The position numbers and the translations under genes were made by a program. Below the pieces are notes generated by a model that searched no databases, was not told the origin of the DNA, and saw only the letters and a list, made by a program, of their open reading frames with translations. From assembly GCA_902772635.1 (NCBI GenBank), contig CACYBK010000123.1, positions 1 through 54,963 of the forward strand: DNA of 54,963 nucleotides, read 5' to 3'. This document shows positions 1-7,498 of this stretch, piece by piece; positions within the stretch are counted from its first letter, which is position 1; each line of letters opens with the position of its first letter. Origin of the DNA: an uncultured Lachnospiraceae bacterium. Lineage in GTDB: Bacteria > Bacillota > Clostridia > Lachnospirales > Lachnospiraceae.

Positions 1-1
1 T

Positions 2-193
2 GAAAGCGAGGGCTTAAGCCTCTATCAGCTGGCGGATATAATGAAGACCCTTGGCTGCACCGTCGCCTACAATCTTGACGGCGGGGGCTCTTCCACCATG
101 TATTTCAACGGCCGCATAATAAACAATCCGACCACGAACAAAAACAGGACCAATGAAAGGGCGGTCTCTGACATTATTTATGTCGGGACATGA
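2..193 (+). CDS. Phosphodiester glycosidase (NAGPA/DUF2233) family protein, C-terminal end only
   Basis: Only the last 63 codons are in the window, reading in frame 2 and ending at TGA 191-193; the start lies upstream. The visible piece has the family hallmark NLDGGGSSTM (residues 24-33 of the fragment), followed by a short glycine/asparagine segment and ERAVSDIIYVG, the typical C-terminus of NAGPA-domain proteins. The family hydrolyses phosphodiester-linked sugars and in Firmicutes is usually exported and acts on envelope or extracellular polymers. The next gene starts 22 bases downstream on the same strand and encodes a small membrane protein, so the two are probably co-transcribed. The substrate cannot be read from this fragment. 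Confidence 0.85.
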   Translation, partial: ESEGLSLYQLADIMKTLGCTVAYNLDGGGSSTMYFNGRIINNPTTNKNRTNERAVSDIIYVGT

Positions 194-215
194 TATCATC
201 GAGGGAGAATGTGAT

Positions 216-644
216 ATGGAAAATGCGAAAGCCGTCTATGAATACAGGGGAAAGAGGATAATGCTGATCTACCTTTTCATCAGTGCCTTCTGCCTTCTCA
301 TATTTCTTGTTTACAATATTTTTTCCCACGGAGTGCTCAGCTTTTTTATGACTTTTCTTTTCCTGTGGCCGCTGGTCCTCGGCGCGTTTCCGGCCTTCTT
401 GCTTTTTCTTCATATGAAAAACAAGAGAGTGTTCCTCCGCTCCTGTGTTCCGCTTAGGCTGTGGAGGTCAGGCGTAGCTGCGATCACAATGGCATCGCTC
501 TTAAGAGGGGTCTTTGAGATCGCGGGAACAGATTCGATACATACACTGATTCTTTTTGTTGCCGGGCTCGTTTTTCTTGCTGCCGGAGGTATCGGCAGCC
601 TTTGGGGCATTTCGGGGCTTTCTCAAAATAGATCCCTACTGTGA
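216..644 (+). CDS. Small integral membrane protein of unknown function
   Basis: The product has 142 residues and about four hydrophobic segments: after a short N-terminal basic stretch (VYEYRGKRIMLIYLF), around residues 40-70, around 90-105, and around 110-135. The ATG at 216 is chosen over an in-frame ATG at 153 because GAGGGAG lies at 201-207, just upstream, and because the earlier start would overlap the preceding gene by 41 bases. I do not recognise a family. Its position 22 bases after the phosphodiester glycosidase suggests an operon partner in envelope polysaccharide metabolism, but that is guilt by association. No terminator is evident after the stop; the next recognisable sequence is a decayed gene on the opposite strand. 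Confidence 0.7.
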   Translation: MENAKAVYEYRGKRIMLIYLFISAFCLLIFLVYNIFSHGVLSFFMTFLFLWPLVLGAFPAFLLFLHMKNKRVFLRSCVPLRLWRSGVAAITMASLLRGVFEIAGTDSIHTLILFVAGLVFLAAGGIGSLWGISGLSQNRSLL

Positions 645-830
645 TCGAAAGAGCATCAGAGCGCCCTGTGACCTCATCAAGAAGGCTTTTGCCAACGCCT
701 ATCCTCCGAAAATGAGGATTCACATAGAAATATCTGATAAGGCAATGCCATTTATTATCGTTCCGGAAAGAACTCCCACCGAAAGCTCATTATCTGCCAT
801 GAAGGAAAGCGCAAAATCCTTTTTCAGAAT
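628..830 (-). pseudogene. Remnant of a GNAT-type acetyltransferase, frameshifted
   Basis: Reading the minus strand from about 830, one frame gives FMADNELSVGVLSGTIINGI and then stops. This resembles the second half of the GNAT protein at 2099-2962 (YFTDESLSLAALENDTINGI). A second frame then continues with IRYFYVNPHFRRIGVGKSLL, which has the acetyl-CoA-binding R-x-x-G-x-G-K-S-L-L look of GNAT motif A. No single open frame with a start covers both parts, so this is best read as a decayed, frameshifted copy of a similar acetyltransferase. It runs convergently into the end of the membrane protein gene at 216-644. The assignment rests on visual similarity over short stretches and the edges are approximate. 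Confidence 0.4.
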
Positions 831-843
831 TGCCTTAACTCAT

Positions 844-1995
844 TCACTCATCTGCACTTGACGGATTCTTTAAAACAAGCTCGGATTCATTCGGCGCAAT
901 GAACCTGTTTTCAAGAAGCCGAAGATCATTGAGATAATCATTCTGTCTTTTCCAGAGCGGCTTGTTTTCAGGATCTTTTGAAAGCGCGATCTGAAGCTCG
1001 GTATATGTTATCCAGCTCGAAAGAAGCTGCTCGCTCTTTTGAAGTATGGCCTTTTCCCCGGGATCCTTTGAATTTTTGATCTGATCCTTCAGCTCTTTGT
1101 CAAGCTGCTTCATTGAAGGGGACAAAAGCGCCCTTTCCTTCGGCTTCATCTCCCTCAGACTCATGATGAAGACATAAGGATCCTCACGCGGCGTGTCCTC
1201 TTCTGAGGGCTGTTTTTCGGCCTTTTGAAGCTCATCCTTTTCAAAATGAATAGGCTCTTTCTCAGGATCTTCAACATCTTTTTTTGACTTTACTTTGTCA
1301 TATTCCTTTGAAAGATCGGAAAAGATCTCGGCCTCATACTGTGTGATATTTTCGGATTCTTTGATCGTTTCGCCTTCTTTCATCAAAGTGCCGTCGAGGT
1401 TGATGCGGTTCATCCTGCAATAGAGGCTCATACTACGGTAGAAGATCCGATACAGCTCTTCAAGTGCCTTTGGAAGCGCCTCGCCGTCCGTCTTTTCCAA
1501 AGAGCTGTAGCTTTCCCATTCCCGCGCGAGAGTGTAATAATTCATGAAATTCGCCCTTATCATTGAAGGAAGGAGCATATTCGGGCTGAAATGCACAGAC
1601 TTTAGGTGCCCGACAAGACCGAGCAGTGTCACGCCGTTTACCGCGAGATAGTCTTTTTTCAGCAGTTCATCCGCTGACTGGATCTGGTTGTGGATCTCAA
1701 GCGTAAAAGCTGTAGCGTCCGGTGTCAGCTGCTTTCCCTTTTCGATATTTTCACTGCGCTTAAGCTTGAATTCATTCTTTGCTTTGAAGACCGGAGCTTC
1801 AGTGACAGCGGGGCTTGAGTAGTCGCGCGACTTGTCAAAGACATTTCCAAAGCGCGCCGACTGGGCTTTCATCTCGTCGTATTTCATGGCGCTCAGGTAG
1901 GAAAGCTCTTTCTTTTCTTCCTTTACCTTGTCCTTTGTAAGATTGATCTCGAGCTGCTTCTTTTTGAGCATCTCCTGTGGCATATAGTCGCTCAT
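844..1995 (-). CDS. Unrecognised hydrophilic, helix-rich protein
   Basis: The product has 383 residues with no signal peptide and no membrane segment. It is rich in Lys and Glu, with long predicted helices near the N-terminus (residues 1-45) and C-terminus (about 280-370). A somewhat more hydrophobic central part (about 110-200, including VNGVTLLGLVGHLKSVHF and MNYYTLAREW) may be a folded domain. I recognise no family or catalytic motif. It is transcribed alone on the minus strand, with a plausible promoter and a small palindrome upstream and GAAAGGAT about 14 bases before the ATG. It is a cytoplasmic-looking orphan near a contractile injection system, so a cargo role is possible. Nothing in the sequence proves it. 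Confidence 0.65.
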   Translation of the reverse strand: MSDYMPQEMLKKKQLEINLTKDKVKEEKKELSYLSAMKYDEMKAQSARFGNVFDKSRDYSSPAVTEAPVFKAKNEFKLKRSENIEKGKQLTPDATAFTLEIHNQIQSADELLKKDYLAVNGVTLLGLVGHLKSVHFSPNMLLPSMIRANFMNYYTLAREWESYSSLEKTDGEALPKALEELYRIFYRSMSLYCRMNRINLDGTLMKEGETIKESENITQYEAEIFSDLSKEYDKVKSKKDVEDPEKEPIHFEKDELQKAEKQPSEEDTPREDPYVFIMSLREMKPKERALLSPSMKQLDKELKDQIKNSKDPGEKAILQKSEQLLSSWITYTELQIALSKDPENKPLWKRQNDYLNDLRLLENRFIAPNESELVLKNPSSADE

Positions 1996-2024
1996 GCTTT
2001 AAAATAATATCCTTTCAACGTTCT

Positions 2025-2038
2025 ACGGTGTGAACCGT
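2025..2038. promoter_or_regulatory. Short palindrome, possible operator
   Basis: ACGGTGTGAACCGT is an inverted repeat with 5-base arms (ACGGT/ACCGT) and a 4-base centre. It lies between the proposed -10 box and the start of the minus-strand gene at 844-1995, where a repressor could act. It could be chance. Confidence 0.25.
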
Positions 2039-2040
2039 TT

Positions 2041-2071
2041 ATCATAATAGAAATATAATTTCTCTTTGTAA
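2041..2071 (-). promoter_or_regulatory. Candidate sigma-A-type promoter for the gene at 844-1995
   Basis: On the minus strand, TTACAA (2066-2071) is followed after 16 bases by TATTAT (2044-2049); a TATGAT alternative sits slightly downstream. It is about 50 bases upstream of the start codon in an AT-rich gap. Confidence 0.35.
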
Positions 2072-2098
2072 CTATCTAAAAGGTCAGTATTGTGAATA

Positions 2099-2962
2099 TT
2101 AATTTTCCAAAAGCAGCAGCTTTCCGGGTGAAAACTCTCCGGAAATGTAAGATTCATTGAACGAAGGCTCGCCAAAGAGCATGGTCCAGACCTTTCTCGT
2201 CTGCTCGTTCTGTAGGATAGCCTCTATGAGCGGATCGTCCATATCGAACCGCCTCTCCGCCTCCCTTGCGGCGGAGGCTATCAAACAGGTAACAAGGGAG
2301 ACCGGGCTTTTTTTCTCCGTATAAAGATAATCCATCCGAAGCTGATCCTTCACATTCAGAACGAGGATGATACCGTTTATCGTGTCATTCTCAAGAGCGG
2401 CAAGGGAGAGGGATTCATCGGTGAAGTAGGGGCGGGCGTCTATGGAAAGATGATCCTCTATCCAGAGCCGGATCTGGTTTTTCCTTCGATCCGGAAGCTT
2501 TCGAAGGAGCTGCAGGTTTTTCCCCTCGCTTTTGATGAGTCCGTGTTCGGAAAGGCTCTGTATGGCTTCGGAAAGATAGACATAACCCTTTTTGAGCTCA
2601 AGAGACTCAAGGTCACAGCCTTCCTTTATGAGAAAGCTGGTGAGGAAGGCTGTGTCATTGTCTTTCTCCGTTGAGTAATTTATAAAAAGCGTAGTTGTGC
2701 CGCTTGTCTTCATGGTTTCCTTGAGCAGGGAAAAAAGCTCATTTCCCGCGCCTATTCCCCGAAACTCCGGCCTTACATAAAGGTACAGAAGGTCGCCTTC
2801 CCCGCTTTTCTTTGATTCCTTGAAGATGAGGACGCCGGCAGGCTGCTCCAAAACAGAGACCCCCATGAAATGGAGGGCCCGAAGCTCCATATTCGGAAGA
2901 TCCGGCGGGATCAGCGGCAGGTATTCCTCGATATTGGCATCAGTCAGTATGTTCGCGTTCAT
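2099..2962 (-). CDS. GNAT-family acetyltransferase, probably two GNAT-like domains
   Basis: The product has 287 residues. The N-terminal half shows GNAT motif A, YLYVRPEFRGIGAGNELF (about residues 60-77), with the R-x-x-G-x-G acetyl-CoA pyrophosphate loop, followed by a plausible motif B strand (TTTLFINYS). The C-terminal half (about 180-260) repeats the same layout in weaker form (INGIILVLNV, then MDYLYTEKKSPVSLV) but lacks the R-x-x-G-x-G loop, so it may be a non-catalytic GNAT fold. The family transfers acetyl groups from acetyl-CoA to amines of small molecules or proteins; the substrate here is unknown. It follows the LuxR-type regulator gene by 32 bases on the same strand and is probably co-transcribed with it. 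No Shine-Dalgarno sequence directly precedes its ATG; a mini-ORF overlapping the start may couple translation. Confidence 0.75.
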   Translation of the reverse strand: MNANILTDANIEEYLPLIPPDLPNMELRALHFMGVSVLEQPAGVLIFKESKKSGEGDLLYLYVRPEFRGIGAGNELFSLLKETMKTSGTTTLFINYSTEKDNDTAFLTSFLIKEGCDLESLELKKGYVYLSEAIQSLSEHGLIKSEGKNLQLLRKLPDRRKNQIRLWIEDHLSIDARPYFTDESLSLAALENDTINGIILVLNVKDQLRMDYLYTEKKSPVSLVTCLIASAAREAERRFDMDDPLIEAILQNEQTRKVWTMLFGEPSFNESYISGEFSPGKLLLLEN

Positions 2963-2994
2963 AGAATATAATAAATGTTATCTAACATTTCTCC
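2959..2994 (-). promoter_or_regulatory. Coupling mini-ORF and inverted repeat before the GNAT gene
   Basis: AAGGAG directly follows the stop of the LuxR-type gene on the minus strand. It is followed by an ATG (2986-2988) opening a 9-codon reading frame, whose TGA overlaps the ATG of the GNAT gene in an ATGA. The start of the mini-ORF lies in a perfect hairpin sequence, AAATGTTA-ga-TAACATTT (2974-2991). Translational coupling is a plausible reading; the arms also share the ATGTTA core of the heptamers at 7499-7617. Confidence 0.35.
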
Positions 2995-5364
2995 TTATAA
3001 AAGACCCATCGCCTTTGCCTTCATTACAGCGTCCGTCTTTGAAGAGGCGGAAAGCTTGAGATAGGTGTTCTTGATATAATATTTGACTGTCGGCTCCTTC
3101 ATTGAAAGCTTTTCAGCGATCTCTTTCATGGTATTTCCCTCGCTCTGCATCCGAAGTATCGTGATGGCGCGCTCGGAAAGCGACGGAACGTCTGCAACCG
3201 CGGCCTTGAGATAAAGAGGATAATAATTTGCCGTTTTCTTCACCTGCGAATAGAGCTTTTCGAAGAAGTCCTTATCAATTTTATTATTTTTTTCAATATC
3301 CTTCAAGGACTCAGTGAGAAGAGGGATGATCGCGGGGCCTTCTTCTGACATTATCCTTACAAAATGAAGAGACGAAATCATCTCAAGGGCGCGAAGGAGG
3401 TCGTCCTTGTAAGGCTCATTCGTCCTTTGTTTGATGACAGCGGAGAGGGTCAGGAGTTCTGCATTGAGGATGGTCCTGTCGCAGATCTTCGCGTAATAGG
3501 AGAGCTTTTCTATGAGGGAGAGGGCGGAGATGTACTTTTCATTCGCTATATATGCCCTGACCTTTGTAAGGTAAAGGAAGCGCTGGTCCATGAAGAATTC
3601 TTCCTCATTCGGAGCATAATTAAGCCATTCCGAAACGGTCTCCATATCGCCGCGGTACATGGAAAGACGTACCTTTACGGCTTCAACATTAGGCTTTAGC
3701 TTTATTTCGTCATTCCCGAAGCTTTCAAGCTTTTCGGAAAAGGATCTGATCACGTTCTCGGCTGAATCTATCTCGCCTGAGGACAAAAACAGTCTCGCGT
3801 TCAAAGCTGCTGCGGCAAAGAGTGTTTCGGAGGAGCCGCCGTGATCTGCCTCAAAACGGGCTTCAGAAAGCAGCTTCAATACCTCGGAAGGGCTTTCTGC
3901 CTTTTGATATGCGCATTCGGCAAGGAAGAGCGGGAAAAGTCCCTTTCGAAGAGGCTCCTGAAAAGCCGACAAAAGCCCGAGATACTTTTGCATATCCTCT
4001 TTCGGGTTTTTTGCCCATTCCGACAGGTCCTTCTTGCCGTCAAGAACCGAGGGGAGGAAGCTTGTAACGGAAAAATCTATTGTTTGATCGGGATGTTCAT
4101 CAAGGAAAGTGGAAAGACGCTCTAAAGCTGGGATCACATCCGCCGTTTTCCTGTGGGGGAGCTTAATATCAAGCGAGTTGATGAGAAAATCAACCCGCTG
4201 TTTCTTTGCGAGGGCCGATTCATTTGCCGAGGCTTTCAGCCTTTCGTACCATTTTTCGGAGGAATCTATGTCAAGGAGTATGGAATTTAATATTGAGAGA
4301 GCCGCCATAAGTTCAGGACTTGATAATACTTCCTCCTCTGATATGGAGAAATAGAAGTGCCGCATCTCATAGAAATAACCTGTTCCCGGGTCCTTTCTTG
4401 AATTCTTCAAAAGGAGGGCATTTATCCGCTTTCTCGAGCCGGTCTTTTCGTAGAGCGTCATAGCAAGGTGGTCAAGCCCGTGATCCTCGTACCACTTGCC
4501 TGCCCGCTCATAGTACTTCCACATTGCGTTTTCGCTGACATTTTCCTTAACATATTCGCGGAAAGCCGTAAGCCCCTGGATCCTCATCCTGTAGGTGTTG
4601 CCTTCCCTCAAAACGAAGTTTGAAAACTCCTCTACAGCGCGGATATAGGGCTTAATGTCAGGGACGCCAAAGATCACTGCCGCAAGTTCCGCAGTGAATG
4701 AATCAACGACTGACATAGCCATGAGAAATTCCCTTACATCCTTTGGCATTACAGGGATAATGAACTTTTTGGCGCGCTCGATCAGGGGCCGCTTCTCAAG
4801 CTCAAACGCCATTTTTAGAGGCATGCCCTCCTTTAGATGCTCAGCAAGTGAATATATTGTATAAGCATTGCCCTCGCCGAAGGTGGAAAGCCGCTCTATT
4901 TCATTTTTCTCAAGGGTGATCTCGAGCCGCAGCAGAAGCTTTTGGATCTCCGGCAGATCGAGCAGGAGATCAGACTCGTTTATGACCATGAATTTCCGTC
5001 GAAAGTCCGCAGGCTTCAGCCATTCCGGAAGACGGCCGCGGCCTGAGAGTATCAGCCAGACATTTTCGTCGAGGGCCGCTTTTTTTATAATCTCTTTGAA
5101 GCGCTCGTCGGTAATAAAAGGAAGGTCGTCTATCGCGATTATCTTCAGACGTTTTTCCGACGAGATGATCTTTCTTTCAACTACTTGCGCAGCCGTTTCG
5201 TCAACTCCCGAAACATAGAGGCAATTGCTTGTTTCCTTTGAGTTTTTGATCAGAGAGGTCTTGCCTGAGCCGGTGACACCGTAGATGAAAACAGGCTGGC
5301 AGGTTTCCCTCGCTATTTTGATTTTTTTTTCCGCGCGAGCGGGCAGTACATAGGGCTCTGACAT
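2995..5364 (-). CDS. Large ATP-binding LuxR-family (MalT/LAL-like) transcriptional regulator
   Basis: The product has 789 residues in the MalT-like layout. An N-terminal NTPase domain has a Walker A GVTGSGKTS (about residues 29-37) and a Walker B-like stretch KIIAIDDLP (about 93-101). A long helical central region of TPR-like character follows (about 280-690). The C-terminal LuxR helix-turn-helix (about 727-785) includes MKEIAEKLSMKEPTVKYYI. Such proteins are usually activators whose ATPase/TPR module senses a small ligand or partner protein. A strong Shine-Dalgarno AGAGGAAG precedes the ATG. The GNAT gene follows closely. A hairpin with a T-run sits just upstream of the Shine-Dalgarno, so expression may be controlled in the leader. 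Whether it controls the injection-system operon is not shown by the sequence. Confidence 0.85.
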   Translation of the reverse strand: MSEPYVLPARAEKKIKIARETCQPVFIYGVTGSGKTSLIKNSKETSNCLYVSGVDETAAQVVERKIISSEKRLKIIAIDDLPFITDERFKEIIKKAALDENVWLILSGRGRLPEWLKPADFRRKFMVINESDLLLDLPEIQKLLLRLEITLEKNEIERLSTFGEGNAYTIYSLAEHLKEGMPLKMAFELEKRPLIERAKKFIIPVMPKDVREFLMAMSVVDSFTAELAAVIFGVPDIKPYIRAVEEFSNFVLREGNTYRMRIQGLTAFREYVKENVSENAMWKYYERAGKWYEDHGLDHLAMTLYEKTGSRKRINALLLKNSRKDPGTGYFYEMRHFYFSISEEEVLSSPELMAALSILNSILLDIDSSEKWYERLKASANESALAKKQRVDFLINSLDIKLPHRKTADVIPALERLSTFLDEHPDQTIDFSVTSFLPSVLDGKKDLSEWAKNPKEDMQKYLGLLSAFQEPLRKGLFPLFLAECAYQKAESPSEVLKLLSEARFEADHGGSSETLFAAAALNARLFLSSGEIDSAENVIRSFSEKLESFGNDEIKLKPNVEAVKVRLSMYRGDMETVSEWLNYAPNEEEFFMDQRFLYLTKVRAYIANEKYISALSLIEKLSYYAKICDRTILNAELLTLSAVIKQRTNEPYKDDLLRALEMISSLHFVRIMSEEGPAIIPLLTESLKDIEKNNKIDKDFFEKLYSQVKKTANYYPLYLKAAVADVPSLSERAITILRMQSEGNTMKEIAEKLSMKEPTVKYYIKNTYLKLSASSKTDAVMKAKAMGLL

Positions 5365-5378
5365 AATTCTTCCTCTTT

Positions 5379-5409
5379 AAAAAAGACACCGGGATGATCC
5401 CCGATGTCT
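5379..5409 (-). terminator. Rho-independent terminator between the parA operon and the LuxR-type gene
   Basis: On the minus strand, AGACATCGGG and CCCGGTGTCT form a 10-base-pair stem (one G-T pair) with a 6-base loop, directly followed by TTTTTT. It ends only about 15 bases before the start of the LuxR-type gene, so it could also act as a leader attenuator for that gene. Confidence 0.7.
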
Positions 5410-5437
5410 GATATTTTAACATTATCTTTTTTGTCAA
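5409..5437 (-). promoter_or_regulatory. Candidate promoter for the LuxR-type gene
   Basis: A consensus TTGACA (5432-5437 on the minus strand) is followed after 17 bases by ATATCA (or TATCAG at 18). The -35 is perfect and the -10 is poor. A transcript from here would start inside or just before the terminator hairpin, so the hairpin would form the 5' end of the message. Confidence 0.35.
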
Positions 5438-5468
5438 GGAAGTGGCAGATTGCAGGCTTTTTGGATGA

Positions 5469-6152
5469 TCAATAAGTGATCTTTGAGGGGCTGCTCTTCA
5501 GGGGCTTGTCAAGGTATTGCCTTACGGATTCTGAAAAATCCTCGTCATTTGAGTCAAAGACCCTGTCCATCTCTGTCCTTATCGCCCTTCTGATGAAGGC
5601 TGACTCGTTGATGAGGTAGCCTGTCTCTTCATCCTTTACCTTGCTGTCCCTCATAAAGCGCACAAGGGCGGACATGAGGTCATAGGTTCCCTGATCGATA
5701 GTGTAGGTCCTGTTTATTACCGATTCAGAAGCTTTTTTCGGAACCTTTCTTGGCATTATGGCTGTTGCTGAGAGCTTCTTTTTGGCTCTTTTTAAAGGTT
5801 CGGCTTTCTCTGCCTCGGCTTTGGCCTGCTCCTTTGCCTCTTTAAAAACATCAGCAACGGGAGTGGGAGCGGGGGCGAGGTTCGGTGATTCGTCAACCAA
5901 CCCGCTCTTTTTTGATGCTGATATGCTCACAATATAATCCGGCGCAAGTTCCCTTGTTTTGAGGGGTATTTCAGTTGCTGCTTTAGTTGTATCCTCAGTC
6001 AACTTATTGAGATTCTCCTCAACTTTATTACTTTCCTGAAGCTCCGCTTTTTTTTCGGCTTTTTTCTCCTTTTCCGTCTCAGGAGCGGCAGGTTTTTCAG
6101 TTTCAAACAGGCCATCAGCTGCGTTGAATTTGCTTGATCTGTGAAGTGCCAT
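5469..6152 (-). CDS. ParA partner protein with C-terminal ribbon-helix-helix-like domain
   Basis: The product has 227 residues from ATG 6150-6152. A TTG one codon earlier is less likely, because GGAAGGAG is well placed for the ATG. Residues 1-130 are Lys/Glu/Ala-rich and probably disordered. The last 85 or so residues have the pattern of a ribbon-helix-helix DNA-binding fold: a short strand NRTYTIDQGTYDLM, a helix through LVRFMRDSK, and a second helix ESAFIRRAIRTEMDRVF. Its start codon overlaps the parA stop by one base. ParA with a small RHH protein is the type Ib/Delta-omega arrangement of DNA segregation, where the RHH protein binds tandem short repeats and stimulates the ParA ATPase. Heptamer repeats lie upstream of parA. 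The N-terminal extension is unusual for a segregation RHH protein. Confidence 0.6.
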   Translation of the reverse strand: MALHRSSKFNAADGLFETEKPAAPETEKEKKAEKKAELQESNKVEENLNKLTEDTTKAATEIPLKTRELAPDYIVSISASKKSGLVDESPNLAPAPTPVADVFKEAKEQAKAEAEKAEPLKRAKKKLSATAIMPRKVPKKASESVINRTYTIDQGTYDLMSALVRFMRDSKVKDEETGYLINESAFIRRAIRTEMDRVFDSNDEDFSESVRQYLDKPLKSSPSKITY

Positions 6153-6916
6153 CAATCTTCTCCTTCCGTAAGCTCATCCACAAAGTCCTCGTAATCAAGG
6201 GCTGAGGAGCAGTTTTTCGCGTAATCAAAGAGCATTTTCCGCATCGCCTGGGCCTCACGGACCTTCACGCTCTCGCGGATCGTCGTATCAAAGAGCTTCG
6301 TGTCCATTGATGAAGCTATCTCCTCAAGATTGTCCTTTATCTCACGGCTCAGGTTCGTTCTTCCGTTGTATTTCGTAAGCAGCAGGCCGGCTACTGAAAG
6401 CCCCTTGTTCTGCCTCTTTCTGATGACTCCTATGGTCTCTGCGAGGCTCGCAAGTCCCTGAAGCCCGTATCTGTCAGCCGTGACAGGGATTATCACTTCA
6501 TCCGCCGCTACAAGGCAGTTTCGAAGTATCCAGTTAAGTGCCGGAGCCGTGTCTATAACCACGTAATCATAGCCTTCAAGGCCTTCCAGGGCCATTGACA
6601 TCCTGTATTCGCCTTCGGGGTCGGAGGAAAGCTTTGAATCCGCCTCCCGAAGCAGCGGGTCTGAAGCTATGATATCGCCGTTTATGGTCTTTTGAATGGC
6701 TTCAGAAGCCTTGATATGGTCGCCAAGAAGCACGTCATAAAGGGTCGGCATGCCCTCGATCTCGCCCTTGAAGGTATCTGTCGCGTTCCCCTGCTGATCC
6801 GCATCGATGAAAAGAACACTATTTCCGCGTCTTTTCAGGATATCGGCAAGGGCTATCGAGGTGGTAGTCTTCGAGATTCCGCCCTTCTGGTTTGCGACTA
6901 CATAGGTTTTCATCAT
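6152..6916 (-). CDS. parA: ParA-family Walker-type ATPase
   Basis: The product has 254 residues with the deviant Walker A KGGISKTTT (residues 11-19, signature lysine in KGG), Walker A' FIDADQQGN, and Walker B YDYVVIDTAPAL (about 115-126). These are diagnostic of ParA/MinD-like ATPases that form ATP-dependent dimers on DNA or membrane and position plasmids, chromosomes or large protein assemblies. Two tandem ATG codons follow GGAGG; either could start the protein. It is the first gene of a two-gene unit with the RHH-like protein. The gene-free region upstream holds a palindrome and heptamer repeats that could be operator and centromere. Location on a chromosome is suggested by the tRNA at the other end of the window, so this may be an integrated element's system or one that positions cytoplasmic cargo. 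Confidence 0.9.
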   Translation of the reverse strand: MMKTYVVANQKGGISKTTTSIALADILKRRGNSVLFIDADQQGNATDTFKGEIEGMPTLYDVLLGDHIKASEAIQKTINGDIIASDPLLREADSKLSSDPEGEYRMSMALEGLEGYDYVVIDTAPALNWILRNCLVAADEVIIPVTADRYGLQGLASLAETIGVIRKRQNKGLSVAGLLLTKYNGRTNLSREIKDNLEEIASSMDTKLFDTTIRESVKVREAQAMRKMLFDYAKNCSSALDYEDFVDELTEGED

Positions 6917-6949
6917 GAACCTCCGGTTCTATTATTTGGATATTGTTTT

Positions 6950-7498
6950 GTGTTTTGCTTTTGTGATGTATTATCCGTTATATCACCTATGTTTTTGTGT
7001 TTCAATTTTTATTTTTGTGGAATAGTGGATGTCAGATGGTTTTCATCTATATTTTGTGTTTTTGTTTAAAATTTTTTTTCTTTAATATATTTTTTTTTGC
7101 TTTTATTTTTATCTTTTGATCTTATTTTTTTATTTTTCTTTTTGTTTTTATCTTATGCTCTTATCACTTATTATATTTTTTTCTCTTATATTTATATTTC
7201 ATTTCTTTGTTATATGCCTTCATTACTTATCTTTATTTCTTCATTTAATTACTTCTTTTTATTATATATTATATTTTAATGTTCTCTCGTTTTACTTTTT
7301 ATTCATACTTCTATGTTTAAATTATATTCTTTTACCTTTTATCTTTATTTATTTATTTTATCTTTTATTTTTTTATTCTTATGTTATAATTTCGTTACAT
7401 GCTTTTATTCTCTTATTCTTGTTTTTATATTATATTTATATTTTAAATTTTATATTTTAACATAAATTTATTTATTGTAACATTATTAGTAATATTAA
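6950..7498. other. Extremely T-rich, strand-asymmetric tract with no gene
   Basis: The plus strand is almost all T with some A and C; between 7081 and 7440 there are only about a dozen G. Runs of 7-9 T recur throughout. Open frames here are long only because of the composition and encode F/L/Y/I strings with no Shine-Dalgarno, so I call no gene. Such DNA melts easily and may be bent, which would suit a segregation locus, replication-related site or nucleoid-protein silencing site. An ATGTTAT heptamer, matching the repeats further downstream, occurs at 7381-7387. Confidence 0.6.
6963..6986. promoter_or_regulatory. Inverted repeat upstream of parA, possible operator
   Basis: GTGAT (6963-6967) and ATCAC (6982-6986) form matching arms separated by 14 AT-rich bases, about 50 bases upstream of the parA start. 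Autoregulation of parAB operons through such sites is common. The binding protein is not known. Confidence 0.35.

Noticed and set aside
7097..7460. Overlapping plus-strand open frames encoding F/L/Y/I-rich peptides
   Set aside because: They exist only because the tract is T-rich; there is no Shine-Dalgarno, no domain and no normal amino-acid composition.
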